In this document: in pieces, positions 20,941 through 31,800 of the stretch | Position numbering within the stretch: the first letter of the stretch is position 1 | Layout of the letters: every line of letters begins with the position of its first letter | Source of the DNA: Romanomermis culicivorax | Lineage: Eukaryota > Nematoda > Enoplea > Mermithida > Mermithidae | Length of the DNA: 64,000 nucleotides | Reading direction: 5' to 3' | NCBI GenBank assembly: GCA_963922205.1 | Contig: CAWUHX010000096.1 | Location: forward strand, 868,001 to 932,000 | Position numbers and translations under genes: made by a program | The notes under the pieces: model-generated | Told to the model about the DNA's origin: nothing | Database searches by the model: none | Seen by the model: only the letters and a program-made list of their open reading frames with translations

Positions 20941-23900
20941 CTAAAATTTGTAATTTTCAAGGATTGAATATGTTATATTTTAGAATAAATGGTCGTTTGC
21001 GGTGGCTCTGACCGATTTCTTGCCTCCTTGATCCGTGGGATCGGAGGAAGGAGTTGAAATCAGTAAGAGGAATTGAAGTGCAGGAGAGATAGCCAGGGAT
21101 CGACCTTAACGCCAGTGCTTCCCTGCGCCTGCCCTAAACCTCGGAATGACTCCTCACTCAGGGGCGAGAAGTCAAGAACAGAATACTACCTTCCCGAGAA
21201 ATGCCCCACTAAAACTAGTCAGACAAGGTAACACACTTTTGGACACAAATAAAACGCTTTTCCAACTAAACATTTATTTATAAAACTTACCCATAAATTG
21301 CCCCTTCCAAAAATCTGACGTCTTACTAATATAAAGGCAAGGCGAATAATGTACAGGCGAAATAATAGTTATGATATAAGAGGCGAGGTGCGTGAGAATA
21401 ATCAATAATATTCACTTACTGATTCACAAAAACCATCTTCTACAGTAACCGTCGTGCTGGGCCAGGTCATGCATGGTCACACATTTCTACCTGTGGGCGT
21501 TTTTACAAAATTGACACACTATAGAAAACTGCTCCCAACCTCCATGAAATACAAGAATGAGTTTATGGCAAGTTTAACAGTGTTGGAGTAATCCTCCACA
21601 TTGCGAACCTTCTAGAAGCTTGAATACCAAACAATGTTATCTTGCAAATCAGTTTATAAAACTGACAAATTTAAGCTGTCACATTAAGTAGAAATTGGAG
21701 CCATGTCACATTAAGCGAAAACTGTGGCCAGTCACATTGATGGGAAGACCCATGCCATATTCATAAAAATACAGCCATGTCACTGTGGGTGGCACGCTGT
21801 GACCCTCTTGGGTGGCTCGCTTTGGTTATCTACTTCGGGAACCTAACCCAGATGGTACTGCCTATAAGAGAGCCTACAGGGTACCTCGGTACTGTCCTTG
21901 GGTTCTGCTGTAGAATAATGGACAATGCCGCCAGGTCAGGGGTGGCAATCCCTGGTCCCATTCAATGAGAATGAAGGACAAGGCCATTCGTGGAATGGCT
22001 TACTGTGGGGGAACCAATTGTAAATCTAAATCCTCTTTTTGGCCCTAACCCTAGAGGTACCAGGGCGGCTCTAACTGAGGGGATTCTCAAGGGAAAACGG
22101 ACTTATGGAAGGGTTCCCACAAATACACCCCCAACAACAATAATCCCCTGAGAAGACTTACCTAGTCCTTTTCTCAACTACGACTCAGCACAGGGCGACG
22201 GGTTCACGGATCCTGGGACGACGGGAATGGGGTTGACGGCGGTCTAGTTTGGGTTCGGCGCAGGGTGTACTATAAACCAGTCGGCAGGCGAGGCAAACGA
22301 TCCACTAATGGAGCGATGGGCAGGTGCTGAGTGAAAGGGCGATGGGTAACTCCTATGCACAGGTATGGTAACGTAATGTAGTGACGAGCACTAAGTCGTA
22401 TGCAAATTTATTCAAAAATATAGGCGGCGGACGCAGTATATGTAAATTAGTATAAAATAAAGTCGACAAACTCAAGACTCAAGCTAAAACACAAAAGGAA
22501 CGATTAAGGCCCAAAAAAGAGTACAAAACTAATGAAACAAGCCCTTTTAAAGGGCCTCGTAGACCTACTGTATGCCCTGGGCGGAGCTAACAACACCCAA
22601 GCTAACTTCTGCAGCGAAAATTGCTGCAGAAGATGCCCATGGTCAAATAGACATTTTCCAGTTCGAATACCTTAAGCATTGGGGCGAGTTCCACTCTCCA
22701 TGCTAAACATATGAATGTCTTCCAGAGAGAATCTCCAAACTAGTTGTTTCCCGTTGTGAAACTTTGCTAGTTTTCACTGATAAGAGGTGAACGTAATGCT
22801 CCAATTATGGCCATGAGCCCGTAGAGCTTATCTTGGCCGAAATTCTAACTAATGGGTTACGTACTGTAGTCTACGTGCGCAATGGCAAAATAACAAACGT
22901 AACGGAAAGGAAAATACAAAATGAAACAGAAACAAAACACAAAAATGTACACAAAAACGCATGTAAACTATAATGAACGAAAAACGCAAAAATAAGAGTA
23001 AGTGACTGTTAAACAAAAAGTGGTGAAAAATATAAAGTGTTGGCATGATGTGAATCACGTGACGTTGGGCAAAATTGATCGGCACGTGACAAAGCTAATG
23101 GCTAACAAAACCCTATCACATTGTCATGTGCCGATCAAGATCACCAAGGTCACGTCATTTCTTATGCTGATATTTTACTACTTCTTGCGCACAGCTATTT
23201 TGCATGGCATTACATGCACCCTGTGTCAACAAAGTGAGCTTTGCTCCTGCTGATGCAAACCAATAGCTGCAGGAACTTTTGCTTAAAGAGGTTAATATGT
23301 TTAGCACAGGCACTAATTGGGCCCCAATGCTAAACATTTTCAAACTGGGCAAGTGCATATGTGCACGCAGGCCTTTCCTAAAGCATTATCTCTGCAGAAT
23401 TTGGCCTAGGCGTTGTAAACTCCACCCAAGTCTTACTGTAGCGGATGAAGTGCTTTAACACTCATGTCACTCTGTAATTTTGCTCATTTCTGGGTCCTGC
23501 AGCATCTTATTGTTTTAGCTGTCCCTTCCCGGCGACTTTTATATTCATTTTATTGGTCCGCTGTGTATTAGCGCCATCTCGGCTCTCCATCTTACTCATG
23601 CCCTTCGGGTCACATTAATTTGCATATTTTCACCCCCTCTGCAGTCAAATAAAACCGTCTACCATATGCACCATTTAGCCTTTGTAGCCAATCTGTTCCA
23701 ACCTATCCTCGCTGTCCCACGTTACCCATGCCCCCTGTCCAATTCCTTGGTGTAGCTGCCCCAGCCAGACTAGGTAAGTTTCAGGATATACTATTATTAG
23801 GTGTAGTTTAGGGTATTCCCTTCTCAGCAGGTTTTCCACCCTAGCTTTCCCCTAGTTACCAGTAGTCTCTTCTCCCTGAGGTCAGGTGAAAAGGGATCTC

Positions 23901-24258
23901 TGGGTTCACAGCTTCTAGATCATCTTATGGATGGCACCGTCCATTGTCTACACAGGCTGGACATATATTGTTCACCGCTAACCTCGTGACATTGTCATTA
24001 CTCTACAGTAGTAACCCCAGAGCAGCACCACAGTACCTATAGTTTCTCCTATAGCAAGTACTCACGCGGTTAGGCAATAGCAATAAAAAGGACCAGCACC
24101 TTAGTGCCTGGCCCAGGGCCCCACTACAGTCGGCATGGCTGAACCCTCTGCCAATGGCAGAGGTAGTAGTTTCAAAACTAGTCCACGTTGATGCTTGCCA
24201 TGCTGTATATATAGATACCAGACGGAAGGGTTTAAAGAGGATTTTCAAGAGCGTTGGG
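20941..24258. other. 3.3 kb without genes: transposon and repeat debris
   Basis: No exon recognised. 21100-21290 (CTTAACGCCAGTGCTT, GACTCCTCA, ACACACTTTTGGACAC) is shared with 39685-39860. 21690-21780 has three short GTCACATTAAG repeats. 21780-22560 has a moderate-GC, LTR-like character but no ends could be proven. A palindrome lies at 23055-23157. Confidence 0.5.
23055..23157. repeat. Imperfect inverted repeat with CACGTG/TGACGT motifs
   Basis: Arms 23055-23092 and 23120-23157, spaced by ~27 bp. The inner 17 bp (TTGATCGGCACGTGACAA against its complement) differ at one position. Could form a hairpin or bind a bHLH/bZIP dimer. It may simply be the end of a mobile element. Confidence 0.6.
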
Positions 24259-24646
24259 TACACTACCAGGCGAAACTAACCGTCCATGCTGGACGCGTCC
24301 GGGATGCACCCAGGATGCGAAAAGCACACTATACCGACAATAAAATTGACAGGCTATGTGCTTGTGTCACACAAAGCCAAAGAATTTTGCTGATGCTTCC
24401 TGCTTACCTCCCTATAGAAAGCACAAATTATTTACCAGATATAAACGAAAGGTGAACTGTTTTCATACTGTAGGTGAAAACAAAGTGCATATCCACTACA
24501 CATTATGAAAAAATTATGATTGACGGTTATTGCATGAATGTCAATTACTAAGAAAGATTAAGGTTTTCTTTGTGCTGCCGAAAAAGACGCGACCTGGATG
24601 CATATTGGACACCAATTTTTGAGGGTTAGTTTCGCCTGGTAGTGTA
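24259..24646. mobile_element. 388-bp MITE with long TIRs and TA target duplication
   Basis: Left end TACACTACCAGGCGAAACTA and right end its exact reverse complement; the inverted match runs ~23 bp and starts with TA on both sides, as expected of Tc1/mariner-type insertion. No transposase. A second copy spans ~45764-46164 and a lone right end is near 46492. Confidence 0.85.
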
Positions 24647-25140
24647 TGTGCTTACAGAAGCAGTCATCGCATCTATGAAAAATTCTGCTGAATGGAGCGA
24701 ATGATGCTAACTTTGTAAGAAGGTTTGATAGTGAATCATTTGTTCATGGCTTGCCTCATAGGTGAAACTGTGAGCTGAAGTGGGTCCCCGCAATTACCCG
24801 TGGAGGATCTTACCCCTCATGCACATTGAATATAGTGAGTTTCTAGTTTTAAGTAGGAGCCTGCAAGAAGCAGCTTGGTGAAACCCTGCACGCTTTTCAA
24901 TTGCAAGCCTTTGTTGGATTTCAGTTATCAAATACTGACCAAAGGATGTGTTTAGCTCTGCTAAAGAACTGCTGCACCGTATCAGACTTTAACGACAGGA
25001 AACTAATTTGAGTGGCCTATGGTAATTAGTTGGGTACAAGCCAATAGACTCTAGCTTTGTTGGGTGTGTCCTTTGACCAGAGACTTGTTCTGCATACGGA
25101 TCCAATGAAAATGCTGGGTTTTGTGGAAAAAAACTATTTT
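24647..25140. other. Intergenic, no feature seen
   Basis: No open frame, repeat match or RNA gene recognised in this interval. Confidence 0.4.
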
Positions 25141-25195
25141 AGACATTTGTCACGTGTCGCACGGCCATACGTCACCCCTTTGTAACAATACACTG

Positions 25196-25264
25196 GGTCG
25201 GTAGTTCAAATGGAAGAACGCTGCTCTATAGTCACAGAGACCCAGGTTTAAATCTGGGACGAGC
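25196..25264 (+). repeat. tRNA-like SINE head, copy 5
   Basis: Same unit as 311-379; the B box is mutated (GGTTTAAATCT), so it is more decayed. Confidence 0.65.
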
Positions 25265-25465
25265 ATTATTTTTGGAACAGTGTTTGGTGATGGTTACAAT
25301 GGCAACACGTTTATCCAATATGTGTCATGGCGAGGCTTGGATGGTCCCACATTGGTGGGCCGCAGGAACCTGCATCTTCAATGGACGAGACCATCTTTCT
25401 TTCAAGGGGGGAATGTCACGTGTTGCACGGCCGTACATCACCCCTTCGTAACAATCGCAACACTG

Positions 25466-25525
25466 GCTCGGTAGTTCAAATGGAAGAACGCTGCACAGAT
25501 ACCCGTGTTCGAATCCCGGACGAGC
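25466..25525 (+). repeat. tRNA-like SINE head, copy 6 (anticodon arm deleted)
   Basis: Acceptor, D and T arms are present, but ~9 nt of the anticodon arm are missing. 270 bp from copy 5, the same tandem spacing as copies 1 and 2. Confidence 0.65.
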
Positions 25526-25827
25526 ATTATTTTTTGAAAAGTGTTTGGGGATATTTACAATGGCAACGTGTTTATCCAATACGTGTCACATTATTCCGAA
25601 AAAGTCAAAAATGCTTGTTTTTAACATAAAATGGGGTATTTGATCGGGATAATTATTTTCTGATTCTTATGTATTACTGCTACAGATAGCAAAATATCAT
25701 GTCTTGATAAAATATAAATTTCGAATATATTGACTTACTTGACAAAAACTTATCAAAATTAAAAACAGTCAAAAATATTTGAAACACATCCAATTCGCGA
25801 CATGATTTCATCTAGCAATCAACATTT

Positions 25828-28800
25828 TCAAACTGTAAAAGTAAAAAAAAGAGAATATTTACAGTATCCAGAACATTTTCTTAGTTCAGCTTACTCACCG
25901 GACAATATTTTCTCATTCAAACCGCACTTGTTTCGGGAACTTTTTTCGATAGTCTTATCAATTTGTCTTTTGGTAGCTGCTTTTTTCAAAAAACAGAATG
26001 TCATTCCATTATTGTTTGGTTGACCAAACCACGTGAAATGTGTGCACCTAAAAACAATAATTGTAGTATAAAATTTTTTTATTTTGACTATTGTAATAAT
26101 TTACGTTGGATTCTCGATACAAATGGTTTTGCATTTTTCGGCCGATGAAGTATACTTGCCCTTTTTGTAAATATCCATCCCTTTATAATTGCAATTGTCT
26201 TTAATTTTCTTGTCGTAATTCATGTCCATTTCTGGAAAATTAAAAAAAAAGTTGAGTTAAACTCCATTCTATGCGACATTTCGCTAACCTTGGATAAATT
26301 TCTTAATCAAACCGCATTTGAACCCCAATTGGAATTGGAAATTTGTTGCCACTTGATGATTCAGGTAAGAAAAATATAGGTAACATTCTCTATTGCCTAT
26401 ATCCCACATAAAATGATTGCATCTGTAATTTTAATGTAATTAAATTAAGGAATAACACTCAAATGGCAAAATTTAATTACACGCTGTGTTGGAAACATCT
26501 ATTCAGGCAGTGATCGATGGAACTGGTAGTAAATTTGTCAAATTGTTCTTCGTCGAATTTGCAACTATCTTTGATTTCGATACCATATGCATCAACAATT
26601 TCTATGAAAATTGATGACCAAAGTGGAATTCTAATTTTGGGAGTAGTTATATGGGTCCATATAGAGGGTACACAAAACATAGGCATGTGTTGTAGTGTGT
26701 TTTCGGCCGATTTTGTCATTTTTGTCAAAGAGTACATGAGGCCCGCAGGTAGCAAGTGGAGTGAGCAACGCGGACCATCAACAGTCGTCCTACTGTAGCG
26801 CACGTCGATACGCGTGCGCTGGCTCTCTCTCATTATTCATTCTTCTTTTATTATTGATATATATTTTTTGTACTAAACGTGTGCCCCACTGGCCACCACT
26901 GTTTTCGTCATTCGTCGCCTCCCCACACGCAACCATCTATTTTCTTGACCCAGTGCGTGGGAGTGAATAGTTTATTTTTCTCACCCGCTTTCACCTGTAC
27001 GTAAGTGTTTGTTTTCCTTTTGATTAAGTAATATAAAAAGGTAGAAAACTCTCTTCTCTCAGTTATTACACAATTAGGGAGACAATTAAGGAAAGACCTT
27101 TTCCTTAATTGGTGGGATAATTAGTGTCCGGTTTAAGTACAAGTAATTAAGTTAATCGGGTAAACATGGGGGTGGGAAACACGTACATTAAGGACGAACC
27201 CTGGGATCCCAATCCTGCTCATGACTCATCAGCACCCGACTTATTTACAAACACAACACATGTTATAAGTATAGACCTCAAGGGCCGTCACTTATAATGT
27301 GTAGGGCTGTACAGGGGATAGTGTAGTGATGGAAAGGACCCGGATTTTTCATGCAATCAGATTCGGACACGGACTTGAAATTTTTGACAGGTCGGACTCA
27401 GACTCGGACTCGGACTTAAACAATGCTTCCATACCCGAGGTCTCGGACTCGGATACCAGTCCCATCCCTACTATAGGTATACATGACTGGTGTTACTCGG
27501 ACTTGAAATTTTTGACAGGTCCAATTCCAACTTAGAATTCTTGCCTGGTCAGACTCCAACTTGAACAAATGCTTGGATACCCCAGGTCTCGGACTTGGAC
27601 ACTGGCCCCATCCCTAATAATTTGTATAACATGCAGGGCAATACAAAGAGTGTAGAAATTACAGTAGACACTTCGAACATACAAAATTCTATATCAATGT
27701 AGAAAGTACGCCCAAAGCTTCAACATATAAATCCCAGGTTGATGTAGAAAGTAGCAAAAGTCGACCCAACTCAGCTTGGATGTCAAGAATTCAGTGATGT
27801 GAACTTGTCTTATGGCGCAAGAAATTTGAGAAATTAAAAAAAAATTTTGTGCCCTTTTTACTCATTTTTAAAAATTTTCCACAAAAATTTTACAAAAATA
27901 CAAAAATGTAGCTTTTTATACTCAAAACTTGGCAGTTTCATGGGTTTCCTCAACTTTTAAAAAGTTTTTACAAAAAGTTGAAAATTTTAAGTTTTTATAG
28001 AAATTCGTCAAAAAGAACTTTGCGCATTATGTTGTAGTGTGTTTTCCGCGGATTTTCGTTATTTTTGTCAAAGCGCATATGAGGCCCGCAGGTGGCAAGT
28101 GGAGAGAGCAACGTGGACCATTAGCAGCCGTCTTACTGTAGTGCACGTCGGTACATGTGCGCTGGTCTCTCTCCATTATTATCCCTTTTTTTATTATTAT
28201 CGTGTGTTTTTCGTATACTAAGTGTGCGCCCCGCCGGCCACTTTTATATTTTCACCATTCGTCGCCTCCCACCACACAGCCTTCTTTCTCGCCCCAGTGC
28301 GTGGGAGTTGATTATTTACTTTTCTCACCCGCTTTCGTTTTGTACGTAAGTTTTCCTTTGTTTTTATTGTGTAATATTAAAGGTAGAAAATTCTCTCCTT
28401 CCGTTTTACGCAATTAGGGAGACAATTAAGGAAACTCATCTTTTTCCTTAATTGATGGGATAATTAGTGTGGGGTTTAAGTACAAATAGTTAAGTTAATC
28501 GGGTAAACGTGGGTGTGGGAAACACGTACATTAAGGACGAACCCTGGAATCCCAATCCTGCCTGTGACCCATCGGCCACTGACACGCCTACAAATACAAC
28601 AATTAAAGTCCAGAGCATACTTTCTACAGGAATGTGAAATTTTGTATTTTGAAGCTGTATGTAATACAAATCTGGATAGAATTTCATGCTCCACCATACT
28701 TTCTATGCTGCATCTATTGCCTGACATGTTATAAGCCGCACCTTCAAAGCCTATACTTATAACATGCCTATGTTTTGTGTACCCCTTATAGGGACCTGTA

Positions 28801-31800
28801 TAACTACTATAGTGCTTTAGCACTCATCATTATGAGTTACCACGTCAAAGTTACCTCTGAATCTAGTCGGTACAAAACCACACTTGCTTCCCGGATCCTT
28901 CTCTATACTATTGTCGATATCTTTTTTCGTATTATCATGTTTGAGTGAACACATAGTAGGAGTTGCTTTCCACGTGAAATGAGTACATCTGGAAAAATTG
29001 CGTAAAAAATCATTAATTACGCAATCGACGCTTTTTACGAATAGTCTTTCAAACAGGCGTCTAAACAACCATCGGCAGTTTGGATATTTTCGTTTTTGAT
29101 TTCGCTATTCTTATAACTACATCCATCTTGAATTCCGAATCCATTATTGAAATTGTCATCTATTGAAGAAAATAGTTCTACATAATGGGGTTCATTGACA
29201 GATTTTTTACCTTGAAAAAATCTTCCGATAAAACCGCATTGATCACCTCTACCTTTTTCGGAATACAAATACCGTTCAACTTCGAATATAGTATCTTTGT
29301 AATATAAGGCGCAATGACCCATTTTTTGGAACCAGGTGAAATGGTTGCACCTGAAAAATTTTCACCTGCACAAGGGGGAGATGGGCCCATGCAGGGGGTA
29401 CACAAAAGATAACCATGTACAAAACATAGGCATCAAAGTATCCGCTTTGACTGTGCCTGGTGATACAGGGGGTACAGAAAGTATAGTCGATGATGTCGGC
29501 AGGATGTTTCCTGCCACCCACACTTACCCGAAAAGGACTAAACTTAAGTAAATAAACCCAAAAATGGTGATGTTGTAGTGAGTTTTCCGCCAATTTTCGT
29601 CATTTTTGTCAAAGCACGTATGAGGCCCGCAGGTAGCAAGTGGAGCGAGCAACATGGACCATCAACACTCGTCTTACTGTAGTGCACGTGGGTACGCATG
29701 CGCTGATCTCTCTCTATCAGTATTATTCTTTTTATTATTGTTGTATGTTTTACGTACTAAGCGTGTGCCCCGCCGGCCACTGTTGTTTTCGCCACTCGTC
29801 GCCTCCCAGCACGCAGCTCTTCTTTTCTCATCCCAGTGCATGGAAGTAGAAGTTTTCTCGCCCACGTTCGCCTGTACGTGAGTGTTTGTTTTGATTGCGT
29901 AATATAAAAAGGTAGAAAACTCTTTTCTCTCAGTTCTTACGCAATTAGGGAGACAATTAAGGAAACACATTTTCCTTAATTGGTGGGATAATTAGTGTCG
30001 GGTTTAAGTACAAGTAATTAAGTTAATTGGGTAAACATGGGTGTGGGAAACACGTACATTAAGGACGAATCCTGGAATCCCAATCCTGCCTGTGACTCAT
30101 CAGCGCCTGACACGCCTACAAATACAACAGTGATCCAAATTAGCAAGCCAGTGGTTTCCTAACTTGAATCTACCTCAGCTTATTTGAGAAAGAGGAGTGG
30201 TTTCTTCTAAAAGAAGGCGATTACTAGTGAACAATATGAAAAAGGGGCGCGGTTATACACAAGTTTTGCACGTGCTGGGCAATGACAAATTGGGGCGCAC
30301 GGGGAAACCAAAGACCAAAGCGAATAATACAAATAAAAAACTCATGCACACAATTCACCTCCTACAGTAAACAGCCTGGAATGGCCCACTATGCTCGATC
30401 CAAATGGTGCCTGCGGGTGCTTCTTCGATAATGACAAACTATTACAAAATTTTACAGAAATCAATGGAAAACACACTACAACATGCTAGGGGATATGGGA
30501 GAAATGACGCCTGAAGTTGTAATGTGTAAAATTCAACTTCCATGTGTGAAGTTTTAATATGTAAAATTGGACTTTGATGTAGAAAGTATAATTAAAGATT
30601 TATGCAGAAAGAACGCCTCGGGCGTTAAAATTGACGCCACAATGTCTCCCAAAATGTTTTTTAAAAACGCCAAAGGCTCACAATCTAATGATCTAACAGT
30701 TTTATTCAGTGTTTTACACAATTTTTACATATTCATGACATGTTTTTCGATGATTTTCTATGCTTTAGCGCTGTTTTTGGGACATGTTCTTCATGTTTCA
30801 GGACACAATTTTCAGTCATTCAGGACCTTTTCTTGCAAAATGCAGGTGCTGAAACGGTGAAGAATGTGTCCCAAGGACAATGCTTAAGCATAGGGAATCA
30901 TTGGAGAATGTGTCCTGAATGAATGAAAATAGCGTCATTTTTGTGAAATTTTTTTAAAAAATGAGTAAAACCGTTAGATTGTTGGATTCTGACAGTCACA
31001 TTTAAAATTTTTTGGTGGACATAGCATCATCAATTTTAACTTCCGAGTCAATTGACTGTCAGAGGGTCAATTCCTCGGGCCTTTGGTCCTCTATCATTAT
31101 TTATTTAATTTCCAAAGTTCTTTGTTTTCAAAGCAGGTCCACTTTTTATTAGGTAAACAAATATGTCAAAACGGTTTGTGTTATACAAAATTTTGGTTCA
31201 AAAATAAATGGATGGCAAATTTGGCGTAGTATTTAGACTTATCGTTTGGCATCGTTTTTGTTGTAGTGTGTTTCCGCCGATTTTGTCAATTTTTGTCAAT
31301 CTGCGCATGAGGCCCGCAAGTACCAAGTGGAGCGAGCAATGCGGACCATCAACAGTTGTCTTACTGTAGTGCACATTGGTAGGCATGCGCTGGCTCTCTC
31401 CAAGGTGCATTCTTATTGTGTGTTTTTCATAACGTCAGCCCCTTTAAAGTTACTTCGTACTCATTGCCTCCCCGCATGCACGTCTTTATTTGTTTTTCTT
31501 CCCAGTGTGTGGGAGTGAACCATTTGTATTCTCGCTTCACCTCGTTTGTTAGTAAGTGTTTTGCGTAAGATAAAATTAGAAAGGTCTTTCCTTCCCGGTT
31601 TTCATTTAATTTGGGAGACAGTTAAGGAAGCATCTTTTCCTCAATTGGTAGGCTTATTAGTGTCAGGTTTAAGTACAATTTATTAAGTTAATCGGGTAAG
31701 CATGGGTGTGGGAAATACGTACATTAAGGACGAACCCTGGAATCCCAATCCTGCCTTAATTCATCAGTCCCCGACTCATTTGCAAATACAACATTTTTGT

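Noticed and set aside
30567-30860. 97-aa plus-strand open frame
   Set aside because: The underlying DNA is a dispersed repeat (compare 44880-45130) in which the frame is not kept.
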